64,000 nt of DNA, from NCBI GenBank assembly GCA_032054765.1, contig DAMBSC010000011.1, positions 1 to 64,000 on the forward strand, written 5' to 3'. Position numbers and translations under genes: made by a program. The notes under the pieces are model-generated. The model ran no database searches. It had not been told where the DNA came from and was given only the letters and a program-made list of their open reading frames with translations. Below, piece by piece: positions 42,301 through 50,555 of this stretch; the stretch's first letter is position 1, and every line of letters starts with the position of its first letter. This DNA is from DFXE01 sp032054765. GTDB taxonomy: Bacteria; Bacteroidota; Bacteroidia; Bacteroidales; Tannerellaceae.

Positions 42301-43754
42301 GCAGTAGTCGCATTTGTGACTGCTGTCGCCAAATTATTCTGAGCAGTAATTATATTAGCCCATGTACCTGCACCATTAGATGCTGCGGTATAAAATGGTC
42401 CAAAAACAGCTTGAGCAGAAGTCGTTGATGCAATCGTATTAAGAATAAATTCTTCAGCATCATCGCCTCCATTAATGATATCATAAATAGTATAATATCT
42501 TTCAGCTTTTGTATAAGCAATTAAAGCGGTCATAAACTTAGCTTCTGTAGATCCTGCTGTTTGTGCTCTAGCAAGTGTTTGAAGGGCAGCTAACAATTCT
42601 TCATAAGTAGTAGTACCAGTTGCCACATTTCTAACATCTGTATTCCAGAACGCTTGTAAAGCTGCACCTGTGGTAGGCAGGTCTGTTGCATTACCATATG
42701 CATTAACGATAGCATCTCCGAATGCTTTTCGGTTGTTCGCCATTTCCAATGCTTTTAAAGCGGTATATGTAGCCTGATTAGTTCTGGGATTTCCTGCCGC
42801 CACGTTGATGTCCCAATCATATATGTTTGATGGATAACCAACTGCACTGGTAGCTTTATACTTTTTACTTGTCCAAAGATTAACTGCTTCAGGATTTCCT
42901 CCTTCGACATCTTTGTCGAAGTTAAATCTGACGCCACTTAAATAGTCATCATTCCAAAGCATGGAGTTCAAATCATTAGCTGATAATAGTACTGGATTTG
43001 GAATAGTAGGAATTAAGTTAAGTACATCAGGAATATCTGCCGCATCTGGTAAGCGGTTAGCAGCATACTTCAGAACAGTTACATCGTTGTTCGCATTTCC
43101 TGTCTTATATAATACCATTACCGAATCACCAGGAGCTCTACCATAAGAATATGTTAATTCTACTTCATCGCCTGCTAGAAAACCTCCGAATTTATCCGGA
43201 GCTATACGTGCTGTTGATAAAGCGCCTCCCCATTGCCAATTATAAGCAGCTCCCCCAATAGGGACTCTGCTCAATGCCGGTAACTGAGGCGTATTAGGAG
43301 CCGCAGGGTTAGTCACCGCAAGAGCTTCATTTGAGTCAAATGACAACTGCATACCTGTTCCCATATTGGTATACGCATAACGATAACCGTAAACAGCATT
43401 ACCTGTATAGTTAATTGTCCATAAAGTGAATCGTAGTTCTTTAGCGGGAATTTGAGTTATATCGACTACCCGTAAAAAGAATTCACCTGTATTTGCATCC
43501 TGATACATGGCTAATACGCCATCTTCATCAGCATAGTTGGCTCCAGCTACACCTAGATGGAAGTAAGTGTCTTCAATAATAGATTTCGCAAATCCACCAG
43601 CATTCTGGAATGGAGTAGCAGCAGTAGGACCTGCGTGATCGGTTATATATTTCGCAAAATTATACCTGTATTCAGGTATTTGCGCCTTAACCGTTCCTAC
43701 CGAAGCTACCAGCATTGCAGTACTGGCAATCAAAGTAAAAAACTTTTTGTTCAT
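39396..43754 (-). CDS. large surface protein with DUF6383-type C-terminal domain (paralogue A)
   Basis: 1452-aa secreted protein: signal MNKKFFTLIASTAMLVASVG..AQ, a long beta-rich body, and a C-terminal ~70 residues (VVAGYGEVTVYNAANKKVT, VLGQTVAATIANS, LPKGIVVVSVDGEKAIKAIVK) of the DUF6383 type, similar in layout to T9SS sorting domains. Compared with its divergent paralogue it carries an extra Ala-rich, probably helical stretch around residues 335-500. The blocks QDFGHMP.TQWVVE, NIYNREYP and DYLSGL/NYLSGL are shared with the paralogue. PorX, a T9SS regulator, is in the same window, so export by T9SS is plausible. In the present orientation no good promoter points at it. S-layer or adhesin role is inferred. 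Confidence 0.85.
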   Translation of the reverse strand: MNKKFFTLIASTAMLVASVGTVKAQIPEYRYNFAKYITDHAGPTAATPFQNAGGFAKSIIEDTYFHLGVAGANYADEDGVLAMYQDANTGEFFLRVVDITQIPAKELRFTLWTINYTGNAVYGYRYAYTNMGTGMQLSFDSNEALAVTNPAAPNTPQLPALSRVPIGGAAYNWQWGGALSTARIAPDKFGGFLAGDEVELTYSYGRAPGDSVMVLYKTGNANNDVTVLKYAANRLPDAADIPDVLNLIPTIPNPVLLSANDLNSMLWNDDYLSGVRFNFDKDVEGGNPEAVNLWTSKKYKATSAVGYPSNIYDWDINVAAGNPRTNQATYTALKALEMANNRKAFGDAIVNAYGNATDLPTTGAALQAFWNTDVRNVATGTTTYEELLAALQTLARAQTAGSTEAKFMTALIAYTKAERYYTIYDIINGGDDAEEFILNTIASTTSAQAVFGPFYTAASNGAGTWANIITAQNNLATAVTNATTAANAEKATNSTAISDYGWLSLYDVEAYEADPTKPLKYLMLDTAYLTRQAGNKHLKFNIKEWKDLLTNSRGEAIGVDADINATRLDYNGRYNYQFVWYPHADSLAIRVAGYAMLENSDNTIPSPDYFRDMTLIENSVDYPLPTSTDFSYNVINQNQEMNLVKIVVLADNHREVTVGNSELARNQVMNWTINTRIFIDASSGLVKTTLPPGIYFFKLESDITWNHWSDKNKNRGKYYVVNYPGSNQEYTTEEIYQNISDKAAQDFGHMPRTQWVVERNPGIEGQQTINIYNREYPENAAARNVQLYSDGKGNIFAQFVPSTTTSWIPPLAAKDTFSYKKVIEAKPSSNVHADSYLGYKYVGSDTIREKLYTLDYLSGLKLGNFANIKPDAKDTTLYVDVNGDKVYVQLVDVSSFNNNIATNNKYGYASEDAVAPQLYRKAYLLRVYDDSKLANNHKYIVRDYSNDNTYAVMSFTKENLEWGFQNLYEPYGNGTGIYAPNVLDGYRLGMFFLKENNQLLSGENLTDTTCYYALQEAYLTLVENTTNKYEFIEARPERVGVRDASLRFSIEDQYQEERVATFGFIIDNAPLYRRLGVTDPEDGYKDLTRDTGKIYTINSTAREYLYEIRGSKNPYYKEGLNLLGKEGKGDDKKAALFIDTAYVRNNTNMPQYMFAVDVTVQPAGMLCDVPEHNTPEYIANHGDCGHKKPSKGYVVGRYLINAEDSVQYSEQSKSYIWDNKYTRLAFVWAKHIEDTLIILGDDGMDVDPKKLTRADSIFLGDNLHNINGRDMSGGTLPGAVSDTTGYWKGDAKAVANYYHSARPKYGIKNAVFALRLIDNKPEADFLIESAGDDKIPSGSTGKWVAVKNGVPVIASYNTYSDAILDAERFNIERTNEIPTNNEAITDNNVKVVAGYGEVTVYNAANKKVTVNNVLGQTVAATIANSDQATIQLPKGIVVVSVDGEKAIKAIVK

Positions 43755-43845
43755 AATTTAAAAATTTAATATTAATACTAAAAGTAAAAATTGAGTTTCT
43801 ATAGATGGTAAATATGTTCATACAATGGGACTTATCCTGTATGTA

Positions 43846-44177
43846 CAAACAAATTGAACCTTTTTTTTAGCGGTTTTGATGATGTGTTTTATTTCGTTGT
43901 TTAATGATATTGGAGATCATTATGTGATAAAGAAAATATAGGTCTATTTCGGAACAATTTGCGGCAAATATTGGTTAGTAAGTCCAGATAATGGAGAAAA
44001 ACATATAATTTTATATTGGAACTGTAATGTTTGTCATGTAAAAGGGGGGTTTTGTACATGTTTATATTATCTATTGATAAGAAAGGAATGGGATGGGGAA
44101 AAAAAATAGTTGAAATAATTGCGTATATGAAACAAATATATACCTTTGCTGAGTGAAAAAAAGGTTCAATTTATTTG
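43846..44177. repeat. candidate invertible promoter segment (24-bp inner inverted repeats)
   Basis: Inner inverted repeats at 43846-43869 and 44154-44177 agree at 22 of 24 bases (core AAAAAAAGGTTCAATTT) and bound a 284-bp segment. Beside the right repeat lies a promoter (-33-like ATTG and TACCTTTG with a 19-bp spacer) whose predicted start is at the repeat itself. The position mirrored next to the left repeat has no -7 box. This matches the known layout of invertible promoters in Bacteroidales. No recombinase gene is nearby. Confidence 0.75.
44118..44148 (+). promoter_or_regulatory. promoter pointing at the rightward DUF6383 gene
   Basis: ATTG at 44118-44121, 19-bp spacer, TACCTTTG at 44141-44148. 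Abutting it on the opposite strand is TATATTTG (44133-44140), a lone -7-type box without a matching upstream element. The start near 44155 gives a leader of about 230 nt. Confidence 0.65.
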
Positions 44178-44386
44178 ATCAACAAAGAGATATATGCGAA
44201 ATCTTAAAGATGGTTAAATAAAGTGAACTATAAACAGCTCACTACGTTATCAGAATTCGCCGAAAGGAGAAAAGTGATAGCAAAGTGATTTTACTTGTAT
44301 ATATAATATAATGTATAGGGAGATAATAAATAAAAAAAGATAAAACTCAATTTTACTTTTTAGTATTAATATTAAATTTTTAAATT

Positions 44387-47300
44387 ATGAACAAAAAGTT
44401 TTTTACTTTGATTGCCAGTGCTCTGATGCTGGTAGGCTCTGTAGGGACACTTTCAGCTCAAACACCGACTCCATACTGGATTCCAGTAAATCCGGAGTTG
44501 GGTGCTGAATTTGCTCCTAATTTGCCGGTAAACGACAATGGCTTGTATCATTTGGTGGCTACATCTACTGCTTTAGCTACTGATACAGTCTTGTTAACGG
44601 TTGATGAAGATGGCAAATTGCTTGCCTTCGATAATCAGAATTATAAGGTTAGTCAGGCTTATGGTACCTCTTTGTGGTGTGCTCATGTAACAGCTCCTGA
44701 AGCAGCAGGACAGAATCCTACTTTTGACTTTATCAATAAGTCAACAGGGTTTCCTCTTTCAGTTTCATTAACAGATACAACCTTCCGTTACATTAGTAAT
44801 CCTATTGACACAATGAATGTTCAAGAAGGTAATTTGAATGGATGGAGGTTTTCCGGAACATATGAAACTTCGCTTGAAACTTGGCAACCTCTTATTACTT
44901 ATTTCAGACCAGACTCTGTTGTGGCTTTGGCTTTAAGTGTTTCAGGAACTGATACTACAGTTATTTTGAAGTCATATAAGGCAAGTGCAGATATGGCAGA
45001 AGTATTTGCAGATGACAGTGTTCTTCGGTTTAGTATTGTTAAACCAGCTCCGCTGATTTTAGATGCAGAAGAATTTAATACGCTTCTTGCTACTAAAACA
45101 AGTGATTTTGTTCAATTAAAATTCACTCCTGATCATCAGGGTAGTGAAACATGGAATCCATTTACTCAGTATAAACTGAAAGCTAGAGATGTTGCAACAC
45201 AACCAGGTTATGTGAATTTAGAGCGTCCTATGGCTTCAACAACTGATACTTTAAAATGGCTACGTGTTGATACTGCTTTCCAAAACAGTACAGGTATTGG
45301 TTTCTTGAATTTCAAATTTGATACTATTTATAACAATTGGAATACAATTGCAAATCCTATAGCTAACTTTGAGGCTCTTTATGACTTCCAGTTGAAATAT
45401 TATGTTTCAAATGACAGTTTAGCTATTGATGTTCGTGGTGCATTCTTAAAACAGAATTTCCCTCCATCATTTGAGCCAAGAGATACAACCTGGTATGATC
45501 AATATATGACATTGGCCACTGATCCAGTACATGCATCTCCTCAATATCCACAAACGGATTCATTGCATGTTAAATTGCAAAACTTGACTCCTGCGGGTAC
45601 TCAAAGAATTGTTACTATCGGTACTGCACCTGCTAATACAATAATTAATTTAGGTCTTGGTGGTTGCGAACCTGTTGATGATAACCGTACTACTTTAGCT
45701 TCTGGATTGTATTTTATCACTTTGAAAAATTCAGGTATTACTGACAAGCAATTCAAGATTGTTCATATCAATCAATCAATTATTTGGGCTAAAGAAGATA
45801 ATGATTCTCAGTTGTATGGAACTATTCAGGATTTCGGACATATGCCTGCTACACAATGGGTAGTTGAACAAATCAGAACAACAAATGATCCGAATACATA
45901 TCGTGTAAATATTTATAACCGCGAATATCCGGCTATCAATGCTAAAAATGTTCAACTTTACAGAACAGAGAATGGTAATCTTGCTATGCCTAAAGTTGTA
46001 GGAACATATTTCAATGCTGCGGATGAATTATCATTTGTTGAAGTGAAGACTGAAAAGCCAAATGTACCGCAAGCTTATACAGATCCTTATTTAGGATACT
46101 TCCATAATGATTCTTTGAAACTTGCTGAAAAACAGTATGCATTCAATTATCTGAGTGGTTTGGCTAAAGATGGTTATCTAAATCTTTACAACTCAGCGAC
46201 TGACTCATTAGTTCGTGTACAAATAGGTGAAAGCACTAATTTTGAACTGGAAACAGCGACTAATTATAAAGATGAAGGTTACTATGGATATATAGGTGTT
46301 CTTGATTCAGCAAAATATACAACTACTAATAAATTGTTTGAAGAGTTGAGAAGAACTGCTTATGTAATCAGAGTAAAAGATGCAAACTTACTGATGGTAG
46401 ACGGTAAATATATGATTAAGATATTTAATCCTGCCACTGGTGAAGATATGTATGCAGTATCTGATTTAGATAAGAGAGATAGTAGAGTTGCGAGATTCTT
46501 CTTGAAAGAAAATAATCGCGTAGCTGAAGAAAACGTTGCAGGTGGTACTCCATTCTATTCATTGGTAGATGCTTATAATCCGGCATTACTTACAAATGCA
46601 GATGGACTTTACACTAATTTCTATACCAGAATAAATGCTGACACATTATGGTATGAAAGTGCTTATAATGGTCTTAATAATAATGCTGCTGGTTATAGAC
46701 CTGCAAATGGATATGTTCGCGCAGCTATTAAGGACGGTTCTTTAGTAATGGCTCAGGAGTTACAAACTATGAACGTTATCCGTGCATCTGCATTTGCTAT
46801 GAGACCAGCTAACAACTATCTGTATAGAAGATTTGACGGTGGTACTTATGGTCCATTAGTTGAGCCTTATAAAGGTGGTGCTGATACAGCTGATATCAAC
46901 TCTCCATTATGGTTGAAGTTTGCTAAATATAACAACTGGGGAACAGATGGTTCTAACTTCTTAGCAGAAAACAGTGTTCACAATGTGGGTGTTCCTGGTT
47001 ATGTAAGAAACTTCCGTGATAGCCTCGTATACGATAAAACAATTAGTTTTGGTGGTCTTTATAATAAATATCAATACCCTGAAGCAGAAGGTAAAATGTC
47101 ATATACATTCTATGTGGATACAGCTTACGTACGTTATGAAACAATTATGCCTCAGTATATGTTAGCTCTTCGTCCATCATTCGGAGCAAAAGATACTGTT
47201 TGGTGTACGGATGTCCACCATAATGGTCAAACACATCAGGATCCGGATTGGATTAACTGTCCTCATACTATTATTCCTTATCCGATGACTAAAGCTGATT

Positions 47301-48073
47301 GGTTGTTCAATGCTCAGGACTCTGTTAATGTTGGTAATATTGACTATCAAGGTAAATTCTCTTATGGAGCAAAAGACCTGACTCGTCTGGCGTTTGTTCA
47401 TGGTATTCACGCTAATGATACATTCTATGTATTACGTGATCCTGTTATGATAGCTAAAGAAGCTAAGCAGATCAAGAAAGAAGAATTGTTTAGATTACCA
47501 GCTTATGACAAACATTATTTAGGAAATAATACTCATTACAAACAAAGATGGGCTACGTCTAAATATACTGAACCTCGTAAATTAGCAGGTACTGCTGACT
47601 TAAGCAAAGATGAGATTAACGGAAAGAGTATGGTATTCCAGTTCCGTTTAATCGATGAGCAGAACAGACGTTTCTTATTTGAAACTACTTCTCAAAGTGA
47701 TGAAATTGGTCCAAAGATCGGTCAGTGGGTTAAATTCCAGAATGAAGTTCCGGTAATTGGTCAATGGGCAACAGATGTTTCTGATGCATTACAAAGTAGT
47801 CCTGACGTCTTTGATGTAACAGACAAGCCTGGTGTAAACGACGGTGCTATTTCTAACGAAGAGGTTGCTACCACTAAAGTACAGGTTGTTGCAGGTTACG
47901 GAGAAGTAACAGTTTACAATGCTGCTAACAAGAAAGTTACTGTAAGCAACGTTCTTGGACAAACACTTGCTAACACAGTTGCTAACTCTGATCAGGCTAC
48001 AATCCAATTACCTAAGGGTATCGTTGTAGTAGCTGTTGATGGTGAAAAAGCAATCAAAGCTATTGTTAAGTAA
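44387..48073 (+). CDS. large surface protein with DUF6383-type C-terminal domain (paralogue B)
   Basis: 1228-aa secreted protein: signal MNKKFFTLIASALMLVGSVG..AQ, a long beta-rich body with repeated threonine/asparagine-rich strands, and the same C-terminal ~70-residue domain as paralogue A (VVAGYGEVTVYNAANKKVT, VLGQTLANTVANS, GIVVVAVDGEKAIKAIVK). Similarity extends across roughly the last 900 residues (QDFGHMPATQWVVE, NIYNREYP, NYLSGL, MPQYMLAL). The 3' ends of the two genes, their trailing UTRs and terminators are almost identical DNA, pointing to recent duplication or gene conversion. It lies downstream of the only good promoter in the intergenic region and so should be the expressed member in this orientation. 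T9SS export is inferred from the C-terminal domain. Confidence 0.85.
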   Translation: MNKKFFTLIASALMLVGSVGTLSAQTPTPYWIPVNPELGAEFAPNLPVNDNGLYHLVATSTALATDTVLLTVDEDGKLLAFDNQNYKVSQAYGTSLWCAHVTAPEAAGQNPTFDFINKSTGFPLSVSLTDTTFRYISNPIDTMNVQEGNLNGWRFSGTYETSLETWQPLITYFRPDSVVALALSVSGTDTTVILKSYKASADMAEVFADDSVLRFSIVKPAPLILDAEEFNTLLATKTSDFVQLKFTPDHQGSETWNPFTQYKLKARDVATQPGYVNLERPMASTTDTLKWLRVDTAFQNSTGIGFLNFKFDTIYNNWNTIANPIANFEALYDFQLKYYVSNDSLAIDVRGAFLKQNFPPSFEPRDTTWYDQYMTLATDPVHASPQYPQTDSLHVKLQNLTPAGTQRIVTIGTAPANTIINLGLGGCEPVDDNRTTLASGLYFITLKNSGITDKQFKIVHINQSIIWAKEDNDSQLYGTIQDFGHMPATQWVVEQIRTTNDPNTYRVNIYNREYPAINAKNVQLYRTENGNLAMPKVVGTYFNAADELSFVEVKTEKPNVPQAYTDPYLGYFHNDSLKLAEKQYAFNYLSGLAKDGYLNLYNSATDSLVRVQIGESTNFELETATNYKDEGYYGYIGVLDSAKYTTTNKLFEELRRTAYVIRVKDANLLMVDGKYMIKIFNPATGEDMYAVSDLDKRDSRVARFFLKENNRVAEENVAGGTPFYSLVDAYNPALLTNADGLYTNFYTRINADTLWYESAYNGLNNNAAGYRPANGYVRAAIKDGSLVMAQELQTMNVIRASAFAMRPANNYLYRRFDGGTYGPLVEPYKGGADTADINSPLWLKFAKYNNWGTDGSNFLAENSVHNVGVPGYVRNFRDSLVYDKTISFGGLYNKYQYPEAEGKMSYTFYVDTAYVRYETIMPQYMLALRPSFGAKDTVWCTDVHHNGQTHQDPDWINCPHTIIPYPMTKADWLFNAQDSVNVGNIDYQGKFSYGAKDLTRLAFVHGIHANDTFYVLRDPVMIAKEAKQIKKEELFRLPAYDKHYLGNNTHYKQRWATSKYTEPRKLAGTADLSKDEINGKSMVFQFRLIDEQNRRFLFETTSQSDEIGPKIGQWVKFQNEVPVIGQWATDVSDALQSSPDVFDVTDKPGVNDGAISNEEVATTKVQVVAGYGEVTVYNAANKKVTVSNVLGQTLANTVANSDQATIQLPKGIVVVAVDGEKAIKAIVK

Positions 48074-48101
48074 TTAATATCTGAATAAGATATCCTATAA
48101 T

Positions 48102-48134
48102 AAAAGCCCTCTCCGTTTGGAGGGGGCTTTTTTT
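48102..48134 (+). terminator. terminator of the rightward DUF6383 gene
   Basis: AAAAGCCCTCTCC and GGAGGGGGCTTTTTTT form a strong hairpin with a T-run; near-identical, in inverted orientation, to 39336-39367. Confidence 0.92.
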
Positions 48135-48221
48135 GTTGCTTAACATTTTTGTAATGACTTTATTTTTGTTTTGTGATGAATGTGTCGTTTCTTTGTCGTT
48201 AGTATTACATTACATCTAATT

Positions 48222-49532
48222 ATGCAAAACAATCCGGAGAAGATAAGAGGTATACGTTTGTTATGGGGGATCTTTCTCATATTTTATTCTTTACCTGTTT
48301 TATCACAAGAATATATAGAACAATTAACCGTGCGTGTCGATTCTTTGGAAGAACAAACCGCAACATTGGATAAGTTGATTAAAGGGCTTAGCAAGTTTAA
48401 AATTTCTTCTTACATACAAGGACAATACCAGTATGGGCAACAGGATGCATCTTTGAAAGTTGGCGATTCAAACGAGAATCCGGATAAAGGTTTCAATCGT
48501 ATCGGTATCCGCAGAGGAAGGCTTAAAGTTGAATATAACGATGGGATTGGAACAGGAGCTATTCAGATAGACGCAAATGAGAAAGGTGTGAGTTTTCGTG
48601 ATCTATATATAGGAATTAAAGATCCGTGGTTGAAACGTAATCAACTTATGGCAGGTATTTTTAATCGTCCGTTCGGGTATGAGGTTTCTTATTCTACCGG
48701 TAACCTAGAGTCTCCTGAGCGGGCAACTGTTATTCAATATTTCTTTCCGGACGAACGTGATGTAGGGGCAATGCTTACTTTACGTACTCCGATGACCAGT
48801 CCTTTATATTTTATGAGACTTGATGCCGGACTTTTTGCCGGTAATAGTATTAATCGGGAAACTGATAACCGGAAAGATTTTATAGGACGTTTTAGTGCTG
48901 AGAAAAAGGCCGGAAAATGGGGGAAATGGGGGGCAGGTTTTTCTTATTATAATGGAAGCGTTTATAATCCTACTATTGAAGTTTATGAGATGCGGGATAA
49001 ACGTTTTATAAGAATAGATAAAGGAAAAACAGGAACGTTTATGAAGCGTGAATATTTTGGTCTAGATGGACAATTAAGTCTATATACGGAAATGGGAACG
49101 ACCACTTTACGTGCAGAAGCCTTGTTTGGTACTCAGCCAGGTATAGCAACAAATAGTAGAAGCCCCAATTCAGGTACACGTCCTACTGATTTGCCGGAGA
49201 ATGCGCTGTATGAACGTCCATTCCTGGGTTATTTCTTTTATTTTATACAGGATATTGGAACATCTCCTTTTTCTGTCGTGCTGAAATATGATGCTTATGA
49301 TCCCAATACTAAGGTCAAGAAAGATGAGATAGGGATAGATGGCTCATATACGACTAAAACAGATCTTTCGCAATATACAGTTGGTATAGGTGCTCTTTAT
49401 TCCTTCAATAGGCATATTCGCCTACAAGCCTATTACGAGATAAATAAGAATGAAACTAGTCAGCTAATTAATGGTTATGAGTCAGATAGAAAGGATAATG
49501 TTCTTACGGTACGTTTACAATATAAATTTTGA
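48222..49532 (+). CDS. OprO/OprP-type porin
   Basis: 436 residues from the ATG at 48222, chosen because the upstream extension lacks a signal while this start gives a membrane-type signal (LLWGIFLIFYSLPVLSQ). A short coiled-coil (EQLTVRVDSLEEQTATLDKL) is followed by a 16-strand-type barrel typical of phosphate-selective porin O/P family members (KFKISSYIQGQYQYG, RRGRLKVEYNDG, MAGIFNRPFGYE) and ends in LTVRLQYKF with the terminal Phe expected for BAM insertion. Anion (phosphate or polyphosphate) specificity is a family suggestion only. A perfect 16-bp inverted repeat overlaps its last codons. Confidence 0.87.
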   Translation: MQNNPEKIRGIRLLWGIFLIFYSLPVLSQEYIEQLTVRVDSLEEQTATLDKLIKGLSKFKISSYIQGQYQYGQQDASLKVGDSNENPDKGFNRIGIRRGRLKVEYNDGIGTGAIQIDANEKGVSFRDLYIGIKDPWLKRNQLMAGIFNRPFGYEVSYSTGNLESPERATVIQYFFPDERDVGAMLTLRTPMTSPLYFMRLDAGLFAGNSINRETDNRKDFIGRFSAEKKAGKWGKWGAGFSYYNGSVYNPTIEVYEMRDKRFIRIDKGKTGTFMKREYFGLDGQLSLYTEMGTTTLRAEALFGTQPGIATNSRSPNSGTRPTDLPENALYERPFLGYFFYFIQDIGTSPFSVVLKYDAYDPNTKVKKDEIGIDGSYTTKTDLSQYTVGIGALYSFNRHIRLQAYYEINKNETSQLINGYESDRKDNVLTVRLQYKF

Positions 49533-49547
49533 AATTTATATTGTAAA
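49514..49547. repeat. perfect 16-bp inverted repeat spanning the porin stop
   Basis: TTTACAATATAAATTT at 49514-49529 and its exact complement at 49532-49547, separated by two bases, encode the porin C-terminus (QYKF and stop) and continue into the 3' UTR. Confidence 0.9.
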
Positions 49548-49551
49548 GCAT

Positions 49552-49628
49552 AATTGAAAATTGAAAATGGAAAGTTGAAAATTGTACTCTCAAATACGTT
49601 TTCAACTTTCCATTTTCAATTTCCAATT
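49552..49628. repeat. heptad-periodic hairpin between porin and nadC
   Basis: Arm 1 (49552-49581) runs in TTGAAAA-type 7-bp units and is inverted at 49599-49628 with 29 of 30 bases paired and a 17-base loop. It lies between two converging genes and could end both transcripts. Confidence 0.9.
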
Positions 49629-49630
49629 GT

Positions 49631-50476
49631 TTAAAAGCTTATAGCTTTTAAACTCATGTCAAGACTCTTGACGGAGTGGGTGAGGGCTCCTACTGAAATG
49701 TAGTTTACACCGGCTTCAGCATAATCTCTTAATGTGTCGAAGGTTATACCTCCTGAAGATTCTATTTCGTATCTACCATTTATGCGTTTTACTGCTTCTC
49801 TAGTATCAGCTACGCTAAAGTTATCCAACATAATACGATCGATGCCTCCTGTTTTCATTGCCTGTTCCAGCTCATCTAAATTACGAACTTCAATTTCTAT
49901 CTTTAGTTTTTTGCCCTTTTCTTTCAGATAGTTTTGAGCGCGAGTGATAGCCTTTTCAATTCCTCCGGCAAAGTCTACATGGTTGTCTTTGAGCAAGATC
50001 ATATCAAACAAACCAATTCTATGATTAACACCACCACCAATGCGAACAGCTCCTTTCTCAAGCATACGCATGCCCGGAGTGGTTTTTCTGGTGTCCAGTA
50101 CACGTGTTTTCGTACCTTCTAATGCTTTTACATACTTGCGGGTGGTTGTAGCAATACCACTCATTCGTTGCATTATATTTAGTACCAACCGTTCGGTTTG
50201 AAGCAGAGATTGTACTTTTCCTTCTACTACAAAAACAATATCTCCCTTTTTCACTTCAGCACCATCATGAATAAAAACATCAATTTTCAGCTCTGGGTCG
50301 AAATAGTGGAATACCTTCTGAGCTATGGCAACACCTGCCAGTATACCGTCTTCTTTAATGATTAACTGACTCTTGCCGACTGCAGTGGCCGGAATAGAGC
50401 ATAATGTAGTATGGTCGCCATCGCCTATATCTTCAGCAAATGCCAACTTAATTAGGTCGTCTATTAATTGATCCAT
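49631..50476 (-). CDS. nadC: nicotinate-nucleotide pyrophosphorylase (quinolinate phosphoribosyltransferase)
   Basis: 281-aa enzyme joining quinolinate and PRPP to give nicotinate mononucleotide, CO2 and pyrophosphate in de novo NAD synthesis. Motifs: AEDIGDGDHTT at the start, RLVLNIMQRMSGIATTTRKYV, the catalytic-site block DTRKTTPGMRMLEKGAVRIGG split over the HRIGLFDMILLKDNH region, and ESSGGI.F near the end. Length typical. A heptad-type hairpin separates it from the upstream DUF4783 gene. Confidence 0.97.
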   Translation of the reverse strand: MDQLIDDLIKLAFAEDIGDGDHTTLCSIPATAVGKSQLIIKEDGILAGVAIAQKVFHYFDPELKIDVFIHDGAEVKKGDIVFVVEGKVQSLLQTERLVLNIMQRMSGIATTTRKYVKALEGTKTRVLDTRKTTPGMRMLEKGAVRIGGGVNHRIGLFDMILLKDNHVDFAGGIEKAITRAQNYLKEKGKKLKIEIEVRNLDELEQAMKTGGIDRIMLDNFSVADTREAVKRINGRYEIESSGGITFDTLRDYAEAGVNYISVGALTHSVKSLDMSLKAISF

Positions 50477-50483
50477 CTTTTTT

Positions 50484-50554
50484 AATGATTAACGATTAAC
50501 GTTTAACGATTAATAATATGACTGTTAATCATTAATCGTTAAACGTTATTCATT
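50484..50554. repeat. heptad-periodic hairpin between the DUF4783 gene and nadC
   Basis: Arm 1 (50484-50513) is made of ATTAACG-like 7-bp units and arm 2 (50525-50554) is its inverted copy with about 26 of 30 bases paired. A 26-base stretch is identical to the opposite strand of the arm at 6004-6037. Confidence 0.85.
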
Positions 50555-50555
50555 T

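Larger units (their letters stand above)
43722..44419. repeat. outer inverted repeats at the 5' ends of the two DUF6383 genes
   Basis: About 77 bp at 43722-43798 is repeated in inverted orientation at 44343-44419. Each arm covers the first 33 coding bases (identical) and ~43 bp of upstream DNA, which differs only by the placement of one T. They enclose 544 bp that include the inner 24-bp repeats. Confidence 0.9.

Noticed and set aside
44133..44140. Minus-strand TATATTTG as a promoter for the leftward DUF6383 gene
   Set aside because: It abuts the rightward promoter, has no upstream TTTG or TTG at the right distance, and would give a ~370-nt leader; not excluded, but weaker than the rightward promoter.
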